Source: Sneathiella chungangensis
Lineage (GTDB): Bacteria; Pseudomonadota; Alphaproteobacteria; Sneathiellales; Sneathiellaceae
Length of the DNA: 64,000 nt
Direction: 5' to 3'
NCBI RefSeq assembly: GCF_009882935.1
Contig: NZ_WTVA01000015.1
Location: 939,108-1,003,107 of the forward strand
In this document: one piece after another, positions 16,099-23,740 of the stretch
Position numbering within the stretch: the stretch's first letter is position 1
Layout of the letters: each line of letters starts with the position of its first letter
Program-made: the position numbers and the translations under genes
Notes under the pieces: generated by a model
What the model saw: the letters and a program-made list of their open reading frames with translations, nothing else
Database searches by the model: none
Told to the model about the DNA's origin: nothing

Positions 16099-16182
16099 AC
16101 CATTATGGTTGCCGTTTCGCGGCGAAAGACTGCCGATGGCACCATTATGGTGCCGGATTTACCCTTCGTTAACCATAATGGT
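16099..16182. promoter_or_regulatory. Three copies of the palindrome ACCATWATGGT
   Basis: Perfect 5+1+5 palindromes sit at 16099-16109, 16141-16151 and 16172-16182. The middle copy extends to a 17-bp palindrome, GGCACCATTATGGTGCC (16138-16154). Centres are 42 and 31 bp apart, close to four and three helical turns, so all three would face the same side of the DNA. They lie just upstream of the candidate hydrolase promoter, with centres near -63, -105 and -136 relative to an expected start at about 16041. This looks like an operator array for an activator or a cooperative repressor. I do not recognise the regulator. Confidence 0.55.
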
Positions 16183-16191
16183 GGTTGACCG

Positions 16192-17280
16192 TTAGCGGTC
16201 GCGGGCGGCGAAATAGGCCTCCCGTCCGACCCGGGACCAGCTTTGCGAGAGATCGAGCGCCGCGCGGTAGGATTTGAGAATTTCCTCCGCCATCGCATCG
16301 CCGGCGACGAACCCGTCGATCAGCGCCGGCGTCAGTTCCTTCGCCTTGCTGATGAGATCGGCGGGGAATTCCCGCACCTCGACCTTTTTGTTGGCGACCA
16401 GATCGGCCAGCGCCCGGGCATTTTCCCACTCGGCCTCGGTCAGGCCGACCGCATTCTCCGCCTGGCAGGCATTGGCGACGACGGCCTTGAGGTCATCGTC
16501 CAGCGAGTCGTAGGCCTGACGGTTGACGAGGCATTCCGCCGTCCCGTTCGGCTTGTTGAAGGACGGCCAGTAGTAATAGGGCGCGGCCTTGTAGAATCCG
16601 AAGGCCCGATCACTCCAGGGTCCGAGGAATTCGACCGCGTCCACCAGCCCGCTTTGCAGGCCGGGATAAATCTCCCCCGGTGGCAGCAGGACCGCGGTCG
16701 CGCCAAGTTTCTCATACAGATCGCCGCCGAGACCGGCGCTGCGGATCTTGATCCCGCGCAGATCATCGAGGGACTTGATCTCCCGTTTGAACCAGCCGCC
16801 CATCTGCATGCCCGAATTACCGGCCATAAAGGGTTTTATATCAAAGGGTTGATAGAGTTTGTCCCAAAGCTCCTGACCGCCGCCCTGGTTGATCCAGGCC
16901 ATATGCTCGAGCGAGGTAAGGCCGAAGGGAACGGTGGTGAAGAAGACGCTGGCCTTCGCCTTGCCCTGCCAGAAGAAGGAAGCGGTATGGCCAAGCTCCG
17001 CCGTGCCGCCGCCAACGGCGCCGAACACCTCCAGCGCGGGAACCAGCTCCCCCGCCGCATACAACTTCACGGTCAGCTTGCCGCCGCTCATCAGGGTGAT
17101 CCGGTCGGCAAGGCGTTGCGCCGTGACGCCGACGCCCGGCGCGCCCTTCGGCCAGGAGGTGACCATCTTCCATTCCCGCGCGCCGCTCGCGATGGCCGGG
17201 GTCGCCGCGAAACCGGCGCCCAGTGCACCGGCACCGCCGGCGGCAAGAAATTTTCGACGGGTGAGGGATGTCTTACTCAT
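16192..17280 (-). CDS. TRAP transporter substrate-binding protein, DctP/TakP-like, Tat-exported
   Basis: 362 residues. The N-terminus has a twin-arginine signal (SLTRRKFLAAGGAGALGAG) with cleavage likely near residue 32. The rest is a DctP-family periplasmic binding protein. The segment GLVDAVEFLGPWSDRAFGFYKAAPYYYWP resembles TakP-type proteins that bind 2-oxoacids. No dctQ or dctM membrane genes are adjacent, so it is an orphan binding protein here. Its start overlaps the thiM stop by 8 bp, placing it in the TPP-riboswitch-controlled transcript, which suggests a link to thiamine or a thiamine precursor; the sequence alone does not prove this. Confidence 0.85.
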   Translation of the reverse strand: MSKTSLTRRKFLAAGGAGALGAGFAATPAIASGAREWKMVTSWPKGAPGVGVTAQRLADRITLMSGGKLTVKLYAAGELVPALEVFGAVGGGTAELGHTASFFWQGKAKASVFFTTVPFGLTSLEHMAWINQGGGQELWDKLYQPFDIKPFMAGNSGMQMGGWFKREIKSLDDLRGIKIRSAGLGGDLYEKLGATAVLLPPGEIYPGLQSGLVDAVEFLGPWSDRAFGFYKAAPYYYWPSFNKPNGTAECLVNRQAYDSLDDDLKAVVANACQAENAVGLTEAEWENARALADLVANKKVEVREFPADLISKAKELTPALIDGFVAGDAMAEEILKSYRAALDLSQSWSRVGREAYFAARDR

Positions 17281-18013
17281 TTTCCTTCCTTTCCTGGAGG
17301 CTGGATTGGCTAATCTGGTATATCTTATCGAGGATCAGGGCGGCGAAGCTGCCGGGGCCGGTCGCCTCGGCGGCGGCTTTTTCTCCGGCCTCCCCCAGAA
17401 GGGAAAGGCCCGCCGCGACCGCCTGCAAGCGTTCCTCCGCCGGGACGATGGCGAGACAGGCACCGAGCAGGGCCGTCCCCGCGCAGCCGATGCCGGTGAC
17501 CAGGCTCATCAGTTCGTGGCCACCCTCGAGCGTGATTTCGGTGCTGCCGTCGGTGACGATGTCGGTCACGCCGGTCATGGCAACGATGGCGCCGGTTTTT
17601 CGCGCAAGATCGGCGGGATTACCGCCGAGAAGGCCAATTTCCCCCCTATTCCCGCGGATCAGCGCCGGGCCAAGCGAGAGAAGCTCCATCGCATAGGCGG
17701 CGCGTGGCTCGGACCGGTCGATAAATACGGGATCGAATATCCAGGGAATGTTATGGTCTCGCGCGGCGCCGATGGCGGCCTTGATCGAGTTTTTCAGATC
17801 CCCGTCCAGGGTCCCGATATTGACGAGGAGGGCGTTGGCGCTTTTCGTGAAATGCGCCACCTCCGCAATATCCGAGGACATGGAGGGAATGGCGCCGACG
17901 GCGAGCAGCATATTGGCGGTCAGCGCCTGCACCACCGTATTGGTAAGGCAATGCACCGCCGGGCGGCGGCTGTTCATCTCCTGCAACAGATGTCTAGATA
18001 TGTCTTCGCGCAT
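17273..18013 (-). CDS. thiM: Hydroxyethylthiazole kinase ThiM
   Basis: 246 residues. Phosphorylates 4-methyl-5-(2-hydroxyethyl)thiazole in the salvage branch of thiamine synthesis. Family features include PAVHCLTNTVVQALTANMLLA near the N-terminus, GNRGEI, MTGVTDIVTDG, and the catalytic region VTGIGCAGTALLGA, where the Cys matches the conserved ThiM Cys. The start at 18013 is chosen because AAGGA lies 7-8 bp upstream and it gives the usual family length; an upstream in-frame ATG at 18061 would run close to the riboswitch. Controlled by the TPP riboswitch in its leader. No thiD or thiE is in the window. Confidence 0.93.
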   Translation of the reverse strand: MREDISRHLLQEMNSRRPAVHCLTNTVVQALTANMLLAVGAIPSMSSDIAEVAHFTKSANALLVNIGTLDGDLKNSIKAAIGAARDHNIPWIFDPVFIDRSEPRAAYAMELLSLGPALIRGNRGEIGLLGGNPADLARKTGAIVAMTGVTDIVTDGSTEITLEGGHELMSLVTGIGCAGTALLGACLAIVPAEERLQAVAAGLSLLGEAGEKAAAEATGPGSFAALILDKIYQISQSSLQERKENE

Positions 18014-18078
18014 GCCGTCATCCTTCCATTCGTTCGTTTGAGGGAAGGGCGCGATGTGCATATACTTCGATGAACCGG

Positions 18079-18165
18079 CCTCAATTCCCTCCGCCGGTGC
18101 TAACCGGATCAGGTTCTGCGGGTCGGCGATCTTGCCTCTCAGCCTCCAAGGGCACCCCGATGAGT
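18079..18165 (-). ncRNA. TPP riboswitch (THI element)
   Basis: On the minus strand the leader contains the hallmark blocks of the thi-box in order: GGGGTGCCC, GGCTGAGA, then ACCTGATCCGGTTAGCACC and GGCGGAGGGA. These form the pyrimidine- and pyrophosphate-sensing arms of the TPP aptamer. It ends about 65 bases before the thiM start, so the expression platform, most likely hiding the ribosome-binding site or a terminator, lies between. Binding of TPP should switch off thiM and the overlapping TRAP binding-protein gene. Confidence 0.95.
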
Positions 18166-18172
18166 GACTGCC

Positions 18173-18200
18173 ATATTAGGACCATTCGATGGATTTGCAA
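18173..18200 (-). promoter_or_regulatory. Promoter of the riboswitch-thiM transcript
   Basis: On the minus strand, TTGCAA (18200-18195) and TAATAT (18178-18173) are 16 bp apart, directly upstream of the riboswitch. Transcription would start near the first bases of the aptamer. The remaining bases between this promoter and the MFS gene (18201-18339) are A/T-richer and hold no gene that I can see. Confidence 0.55.
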
Positions 18201-18282
18201 CGGGAAATATCATGTCGAAAAAACTAAGCCGAAACATGAGGAAATCTCGTGTGACAACCTGTCCGGCTTTATGCTACTTTTC

Positions 18283-18288
18283 TATAAT
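18283..18288 (+). promoter_or_regulatory. Consensus -10 box ahead of the MFS gene
   Basis: A perfect TATAAT at 18283-18288 lies 52 bp before the GTG start of the MFS gene. No good -35 hexamer is seen at normal spacing, so an activator or an extended -10 would be needed. Confidence 0.35.
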
Positions 18289-18339
18289 AATAAAGCGCGA
18301 AGAAGGGCTTCAGGCCCCGCCCAATAGCAGGAATATCTC

Positions 18340-19551
18340 GTGACCCAGCAGCAGGTTCGGTTTACTTTTCTCAACTTCGGTCACTTCGTCGACCATCTGT
18401 TCATGCTGATTTTCGCAAAAGCGGCCTTCAGCGCCGGCCTCGCCTTCGGCCTTGCGGAAGACGGCGCCTATGCGGAAATGCTGCCCTATGGCATCCCGTC
18501 GCTGGTCCTGTTTGGCGCCGGGGCGCCGCTTGCCGCCTATCTGGCGGATAAATGGAACCGCGTCGGTATGATGACGGTCTTCTTCGTCGGGATCGGCATC
18601 TCGGCCATCGCCACGGGGTTCGCGCAATCCCCGCTGCAGATAGCGGTCGGCCTTGCCGCGATCGGCCTGTTTGCCTCGATCTATCATCCGGTCGGCATCG
18701 CCATGGTCGTCCAGGGCGGCGGCCGCGTCGGCTGGCGCGTCGGGATGAACGGCGTCTGGGGCAATATGGGCGTGGCCGCCGCGCCGTTGATCACCGGCTT
18801 TATCCTTGCCGGCTATAACTGGCAGCTTGCCTTCATCCTGCCGGGGATTGTCGCCATTCTGGCCGGTATCGCCTTTCTTGTCTTCGTGCGCCGGGGCGGC
18901 GGCGCCGCGCCGAGTTACGCGACCGGTGAGAAAGAGATTGTCGGCTTCATGCCCGGCTGGAAACGGGCGCTGGTCGCGATCTCGCTGGTCACCTCGGCCG
19001 GCGGATTTGTCTTCGGCACCATGACCTTCGTCATCCCCCGCATGTTCGAGGTGAGCCTGCCGGACGTCACCACGAATATCGCCACCACGGGGCTGCTGGC
19101 GGCGCTGGTGTATGCCATTGCCGCCTTTGCGCAGCTCGTGGTCGGTCGTTTGATTGACACCTACCGGATCAAGCCGGTGCTCTTTGCGATTGCGCTCGCG
19201 CAGCCGGTGCTGATCGGCATCATGGCGTTGCAGACAAACTATGCCTTGTTTGCCGCGACGCTGGCCGCCATGGCCTTCGTCTTTGGCCAGATCCCGATCA
19301 CCGATACGGTGATCGCCCGCTATGTGCCGGATGTCTGGCGGACGAAAGTCATGTCGGTCAAGCTGATGCTGAATCTGGTGATCGGCGCCCTGTCGCTCAT
19401 GGCGGCCCGCTTTATCCTCGAATCCGGCGCCGGTTTTCAGGGGGTGATCACCGTCGTTGCCATTGTCGCGGTATTTATTTCGCTGGCCGCGCTGATCCTC
19501 CCCGGCCGGGTGCGCCCATCGCCACAGACGACGCTGTCCCCGGCGGAGTAG
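18340..19551 (+). CDS. MFS transporter
   Basis: 403 residues with about twelve hydrophobic segments. The layout, with a charged loop ADKWNRVG between segments 2 and 3 and a long central loop around residue 195, is that of the major facilitator superfamily; the HPVGIAMV stretch in the fourth segment recalls the fosmidomycin-resistance-like group. The start is GTG, with AGGA 8-10 bp upstream. The substrate is unknown. It is transcribed away from the thiM operon, and nothing in the sequence shows that it transports thiamine compounds. Confidence 0.8.
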   Translation: MTQQQVRFTFLNFGHFVDHLFMLIFAKAAFSAGLAFGLAEDGAYAEMLPYGIPSLVLFGAGAPLAAYLADKWNRVGMMTVFFVGIGISAIATGFAQSPLQIAVGLAAIGLFASIYHPVGIAMVVQGGGRVGWRVGMNGVWGNMGVAAAPLITGFILAGYNWQLAFILPGIVAILAGIAFLVFVRRGGGAAPSYATGEKEIVGFMPGWKRALVAISLVTSAGGFVFGTMTFVIPRMFEVSLPDVTTNIATTGLLAALVYAIAAFAQLVVGRLIDTYRIKPVLFAIALAQPVLIGIMALQTNYALFAATLAAMAFVFGQIPITDTVIARYVPDVWRTKVMSVKLMLNLVIGALSLMAARFILESGAGFQGVITVVAIVAVFISLAALILPGRVRPSPQTTLSPAE

Positions 19552-19625
19552 GGCGGATCGCGGTATTTGCCGCCCAGCCCCGATTGTGCCATACTTTCGG
19601 AAAACAAGAACAAGGGGAAACCGCC

Positions 19626-20576
19626 ATGGGGATTGCGCTCACTGTCCGCCCGAAACATCTTCTCGCGCCGCCGGTCCGGCTCGATCCGGCATTTGACGAC
19701 CCGGACGGCGTCGTCGCCCTGATCAGGAAGGGCAGTCCCTACAAGACCTTATCGGCGGTGCATCGCAACACGGGGGAAACCTCGGGCGGCTGGTTCCGCA
19801 ATTTCTGGGCGCTGGGCGGCAAGGTCGTTTTCGACGGCGCCGAGCCGTACTTTCATAACCAGCGATTTATCGATGCGGCGAAAGCCTCCTTCCAGGCCGA
19901 GGTGATCCGCCCCGTCGCCATGATGACCAATCTCAACCTCCCGGCCGCGGGGCTTCCGGCGCATCAGGACCTGCCGTTTTTCCGGGGCGCGCAGAACCGC
20001 GAGGTGCCGAGCTGGATGCTGGAGCCGATGGGCTATTCCGGGCTCTTTCACAATTGGGCGGTGCCGGTAGCCTCGGCGATCACCTGGTTCTATGACGGCG
20101 AGGGCGGGGAGTTCGAATACTGGCCCGACGGCCTGGACGCGCCCTCGAAGACCGAGCGGCCGCCCTATTCCAACTGCTGCGTGCTTGCCGATAATGAATA
20201 TATGTACCACCGGGTTGGCAGTGTCGGCCCGGAGGCGGAGCATCATCGCTATGATGCCCTCGGCCATGACGCCACGCTGACCCTGACGGCGGACAACCGC
20301 TGGCAGGTGGCGGATGAGGGGACGACGGTCGCCGATCTTGACTTCGGCGTTGTCCGCCTGTCGGTTCTCTGGAAGGGATATTGCTTCCGGGATGAAGCGG
20401 AGGCCGCCGCCTATGACGATCACAGCAATGACCTGACGAAAGACCTGATCATCGATGTTTTTTGTGAGGATCTTGCCGCGCGCGGGATCCGGATATCGCG
20501 GCCCGACGATTTCTGGACCGATGCCGCCTGGAAGGAGGCCATCACCAGCGTCTACCGCGCGCCGTCGGCGGAATAA
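19626..20576 (+). CDS. Conserved hypothetical protein, possible 2-oxoglutarate/Fe(II) oxygenase fold
   Basis: 316 residues, soluble, no signal peptide. I do not recognise the family with certainty. It holds an HxD pair (LPAHQDLPFF), a later MYHRVGSVG His and a VVRLSVLWKG Arg, an arrangement like the HxD...H...R set of 2-oxoglutarate/Fe(II) dioxygenases, with a strand-rich middle. That assignment is a guess from motif order. The start at 19626 follows AAGGGG at good spacing; an upstream in-frame ATG at 19584 is possible but lacks such a site. It follows the MFS gene by 74 bp in the same direction. Confidence 0.6.
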   Translation: MGIALTVRPKHLLAPPVRLDPAFDDPDGVVALIRKGSPYKTLSAVHRNTGETSGGWFRNFWALGGKVVFDGAEPYFHNQRFIDAAKASFQAEVIRPVAMMTNLNLPAAGLPAHQDLPFFRGAQNREVPSWMLEPMGYSGLFHNWAVPVASAITWFYDGEGGEFEYWPDGLDAPSKTERPPYSNCCVLADNEYMYHRVGSVGPEAEHHRYDALGHDATLTLTADNRWQVADEGTTVADLDFGVVRLSVLWKGYCFRDEAEAAAYDDHSNDLTKDLIIDVFCEDLAARGIRISRPDDFWTDAAWKEAITSVYRAPSAE

Positions 20577-20631
20577 CCGAGGCGGATATTTTCGATGTTC
20601 GCCGGGGCCAATTTCCTGATATGATGCGGCC

Positions 20632-21165
20632 ATGTCAAAAGACCCAACCGATATACAGCGTCGGGCCATTGAACTGGACGCTGCCTACCGCGCCGGTGAT
20701 CTTGAAACCGTCCGGCGGCTGCTCGGCGATCCGCCCGGATTTCCCAATTGCCCCCAGCCATTTGAGCTCGGCTGCGCGGGCGCGCCGCTTGATTACGCCT
20801 TCTGCTGGTCCCCCGCGGCGATGATTTACGCGCTTCTCGCGCTCGGCGCTGATGTGAACTATGACGCGGGCGACGGGTTTCCGGCGCTTTTCACCCTGCT
20901 TGAGACAGACCGCGCGGATAAATATGAGTTGTTGGCGCATCTTCTTGATCATGGCGCGGATATCCACCGGCGCGGGATCAATGACTGGACCCCTCTCCAT
21001 TACGCGGCGGCGCAGCGGGATTTGCGGGCGGTCGAGATCCTGCTGTCCCGCGGCGCCGATCCGCATCTCAAGACCCGCATCGATGAGGGCCTGTCGGCCC
21101 TGGAAGAGGCCGAACGCAACGGATATCACGAAATTGCCGCCGCCATGATGGCGTCGGCATCCTAA
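20632..21165 (+). CDS. Ankyrin-repeat protein
   Basis: 177 residues with about three to four ankyrin repeats. The clearest are around residues 67-75 (LALGADVNYD), 100-108 (LLDHGADIHRRG) and 118-145 (DWTPLHYAAAQRDLRAVEILLSRGADPH, with the TPLHYAA core). No signal peptide and no other domain is seen, so it is a cytoplasmic protein-binding scaffold of unknown partner. It follows the preceding gene by 55 bp in the same direction. Confidence 0.85.
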   Translation: MSKDPTDIQRRAIELDAAYRAGDLETVRRLLGDPPGFPNCPQPFELGCAGAPLDYAFCWSPAAMIYALLALGADVNYDAGDGFPALFTLLETDRADKYELLAHLLDHGADIHRRGINDWTPLHYAAAQRDLRAVEILLSRGADPHLKTRIDEGLSALEEAERNGYHEIAAAMMASAS

Positions 21166-21193
21166 AATCTGACGGATAGAAAGGAGCGGCGGC

Positions 21194-21547
21194 ATGGCCG
21201 TAAAGCGCATCGTTGTCAATATTGCGACACAGGATTTCGACCGCGCCCGCGCCTTTTACGGCGATATCCTCGGGCTGGAAATGGCAATGGACCTCGGCTG
21301 GATACAGACATATGTGGGCACGGGCCTTGCCGCGCCGCAGGTCAGTTTCGCGCGCGAAGGCGGCTCGGGGACCGACGTTCCCGATCTGTCCATCGAGGTC
21401 GACAATCTCGACGAGGTCTATCAGAATGCCATCGCCGCGAAAATCCCCATCCTCTACGGCCCGGTGGAGGAGCCCTGGGGCGTCCGCCGCTTCTACCTCA
21501 AGGACCCGTTTGGCCGCGTCGTCAACATCCTCACTCACCGCGAATGA
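21194..21547 (+). CDS. VOC-superfamily protein (glyoxalase/dioxygenase fold)
   Basis: 117 residues covering one vicinal-oxygen-chelate module pair. The start VVNIATQDFDRARAFYGDILGLEMAMD and end WGVRRFYLKDPFGRVVNILTH are the usual VOC landmarks. The Glu-ending metal-binding strand is not obvious, so it may be a binding rather than a catalytic member. An AAGGAGCGG ribosome-binding site precedes the ATG. It closes the MFS-ankyrin-VOC run and converges with the MaoC genes. Confidence 0.8.
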   Translation: MAVKRIVVNIATQDFDRARAFYGDILGLEMAMDLGWIQTYVGTGLAAPQVSFAREGGSGTDVPDLSIEVDNLDEVYQNAIAAKIPILYGPVEEPWGVRRFYLKDPFGRVVNILTHRE

Positions 21548-21567
21548 ATCTTCCCGCCCGTTTCCCA

Positions 21568-21611
21568 TTGCCATAATATTATAATAAGATAATATATACT
21601 ATCAAAAGGAG
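21568..21611 (+). promoter_or_regulatory. A/T-rich promoter-like and RBS-like segment without an ORF
   Basis: In the 146-bp gap between convergent genes, TTGCCA (21568-21573) and TAATAT (21590-21595) are 16 bp apart, followed by AAAAGGAG (21604-21611). No open frame with a start codon follows at ribosome-binding distance. It could drive a small RNA running antisense to the end of the MaoC gene, or be a decayed gene start. Confidence 0.25.
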
Positions 21612-21693
21612 AACAAACACGGAATAAAGCAATCAATTCACCGGACCAAAGCTTGCTAAACGGGTCGCCGGTCACGAGGTGAAAGCTATAGCC

Positions 21694-22155
21694 TTACCGT
21701 CGCTGTCCCGGGATCACGTCGAGGAATTCGGCCATGGCGTTGCCGGTGGCGACGAGCATGCCGTCCTGGTTGTTCACCTCGACATCGAACAGCAGCCAGT
21801 AGCCTTTCTCGGTTCTTTTCTTGTTCCGGAGGGTTGCGACGGGCGTGATGGTATGGCCGAGCTGCACCGGTTTCAGCCAGCGCGTCTCCAGCCGCCGGTG
21901 AAAGCCGCCCCGCGGGACCAGCCAGTCGGTGAGCGTGCGGGTGATCAGCGCGAAATTCTGCATGCCATGCATGATGACGCCGTCGAAGCTGGTCTTGCCG
22001 AACTTGTTCTTCATGTAATTGTCGTCGAAATGCAGCGGGTTGTAGTCGAGCGACGCATCGGCGAAGGCCTGAATGGTGTCGCGGGTGACCGTGAAGGGGC
22101 GCCCGGTGATGACCTCGCCTTCCTCGACCTTGTTAAACTGTTCTTCTGCCGTCAT
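21694..22155 (-). CDS. MaoC-fold acyl-CoA hydratase/dehydratase
   Basis: 153 residues with a single hotdog fold. The hydratase-2 motif is present as ASLDYNPLHFDDNY with the catalytic Asp/His pair, followed by GVIMHGMQNFAL. It should add or remove water on an enoyl/3-hydroxyacyl-CoA. It follows the second MaoC-type gene by 18 bp, and the pair probably forms a heterodimer like other split MaoC enzymes, in which one subunit carries the active site. The acyl substrate is not known. Confidence 0.82.
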   Translation of the reverse strand: MTAEEQFNKVEEGEVITGRPFTVTRDTIQAFADASLDYNPLHFDDNYMKNKFGKTSFDGVIMHGMQNFALITRTLTDWLVPRGGFHRRLETRWLKPVQLGHTITPVATLRNKKRTEKGYWLLFDVEVNNQDGMLVATGNAMAEFLDVIPGQRR

Positions 22156-22173
22156 TTTATGCTCCCTCGTCGG

Positions 22174-22656
22174 TCAGGCTGGCCGGATCGTCTGGCCACG
22201 GCCCGTGCAGACCACTTCGCCGAACTGGTTGGTAAAGGTATTTTCATGGACCGCGAACAGCCGGTCCTTGCGGATGAAGCGATCGAGCGCCGTGCCGCGC
22301 ATGGTGATGGTGTCGCCCGGGCGGATCGGCACGTGATAGGACCAGTTCTGCCCGGCATTGATGGTGCCGGGGGAGCGCATCCAGTCCTCCGTCGTGGTGC
22401 AGGCGAACATCAGCAGGATATGGATCGACGGCGGCGCGATGATACCCCCGTAAATGGTTGTTTTCGCGTATTCCTCATCGAAATAGAGCGGATTGTCCTC
22501 GCCGACGCCCTTGGCATAGCGGGCGATCACTTCCTGCGTCAGGGTGACCGGCGTGGTATCGCGCAATTCGCCGGGAATGATTTCATCCCAGGTCGCGCGC
22601 TTGTCCACGTCCTTCCAGAAATCGGTTTCGAAATTGTCGAGATCCAGTATCGTCAT
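22174..22656 (-). CDS. MaoC-fold protein, FAS1-like dehydratase subunit
   Basis: 160 residues, N-terminal-type MaoC dehydratase domain. It has EDNPLYFDEEYA in place of the canonical D-x-N-P-x-H motif (His to Tyr), then GGIIAPPSIHILLM, and PIRPGDTIT. The loss of the His suggests a structural rather than catalytic subunit, pairing with the adjacent intact MaoC protein. It lies 60 bp after the VOC gene in the same direction. Confidence 0.78.
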   Translation of the reverse strand: MTILDLDNFETDFWKDVDKRATWDEIIPGELRDTTPVTLTQEVIARYAKGVGEDNPLYFDEEYAKTTIYGGIIAPPSIHILLMFACTTTEDWMRSPGTINAGQNWSYHVPIRPGDTITMRGTALDRFIRKDRLFAVHENTFTNQFGEVVCTGRGQTIRPA

Positions 22657-22716
22657 GTTTCCCCCTCCCAGGGCAGTTATGCGGCGCCGTGGCGCCTGTT
22701 TTTCCGTGTCTTTTCG

Positions 22717-23490
22717 TCAGGCCGCCGGTTTGAGGCGGAATTCGACGCCGCAAAAATCAAAGCCCGCGTCGGTCAGCGCGCAGCCCGCGGCGGCGGCGCG
22801 TTGTTTCATGCCCTCCGGATCGGCCGCCGTGAGATCGATGGCGGTAAAGAGCTCCGGCCCCGCCCTCTCCGTGAAGCGGATAGAGCCGTGATCGAGCGTG
22901 ATGCGGCCGGCGCCGCCCTCTGTCGTCACCGGCCGGTCACAGATATGGGCCCAGTGCTTCGCGCGCGCCGCCGCATCGGGGCTGGCAATCTCGATCCCAA
23001 GGATATCGCCGGTCACGCCAGTATTGACGAAGCGGTGCCAGTCGTCCCCGGCCCATTCATAATGGCCGAGCAGGCCGTCGTCACCATAATGGTGGTCGAA
23101 CTCCATCATGGTGGCACCTGTCTGCTTGGGATTGAGCTGCAGAAGATCGGCCTTTTCGTTCCGCCGCTCGTAGATCGGCTCGACACCGACCTCGCCGGCA
23201 AGGCGCTTGTGGCGGTCGACATCGGCGCAGTCGAAAATCGCCATATAGCCGCCCCGCCCGTTGTTGCGCGAAAGGAAGCGGTCGACCGCGGTGTTTTCCT
23301 TTGTCGGCGCGACAATCTCTAGAAAACAGCCGTTGATCGCATACATGATATTTTCCAGCCCGAACTGCGACAGCTCCGACCGGTGGCAGACCTCGAGCCC
23401 GAGGACATTGTTAAAAACCTGCTCTGTTCGGGCGATATCGGCGGCGGCCAGACAGATCTGCCGCAGCCGGACATAATTATGCGCGGGCAT
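22717..23490 (-). CDS. VOC-superfamily protein, two-domain
   Basis: 257 residues with two VOC halves: an N-terminal one starting LRQICLAAADIARTEQVFNNVLGLEV and a weaker C-terminal one about residues 135-250. The start at 23490 is supported by GGAGG five to nine bases upstream; an in-frame ATG at 23604 would add a charged segment without a ribosome-binding site. First gene of a three-gene operon with two MaoC-fold proteins, so it may act on a CoA or acyl intermediate (methylmalonyl-CoA epimerase belongs to the same fold), but metal ligands cannot be assigned with confidence. Confidence 0.75.
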   Translation of the reverse strand: MPAHNYVRLRQICLAAADIARTEQVFNNVLGLEVCHRSELSQFGLENIMYAINGCFLEIVAPTKENTAVDRFLSRNNGRGGYMAIFDCADVDRHKRLAGEVGVEPIYERRNEKADLLQLNPKQTGATMMEFDHHYGDDGLLGHYEWAGDDWHRFVNTGVTGDILGIEIASPDAAARAKHWAHICDRPVTTEGGAGRITLDHGSIRFTERAGPELFTAIDLTAADPEGMKQRAAAAGCALTDAGFDFCGVEFRLKPAA

Positions 23491-23740
23491 GGTTTCCTCC
23501 CTCTCCCCCTTCGGGAAGACCGGTTGTTGTTGTTTCTTCTTTACCGGTTCGCAAAGTATTTCAAATTTATCGCCCGAGGTAAAGCCCTGCTTGTTCCGGC
23601 GCAAAAGATGCGGTTTGACGGGGTTCGCCGCAAAAAATCAGTAGTAAATTTATCCGATGCTGATAGGCTAAGGCCTTCAATCAACCGGATTTTTTTTCGA
23701 AAAGAATGACCATGCCGCAGACTGGTTCGTATAACAGAGA

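Noticed and set aside
20632-21165. Ankyrin protein as a secreted effector or toxin component
   Set aside because: No secretion signal, toxin domain or immunity neighbour is visible.
23083-23093. Another ACCATAATGGT palindrome
   Set aside because: It lies inside the VOC gene, where it encodes His-His-Tyr-Gly; one isolated copy in coding DNA is likely chance.
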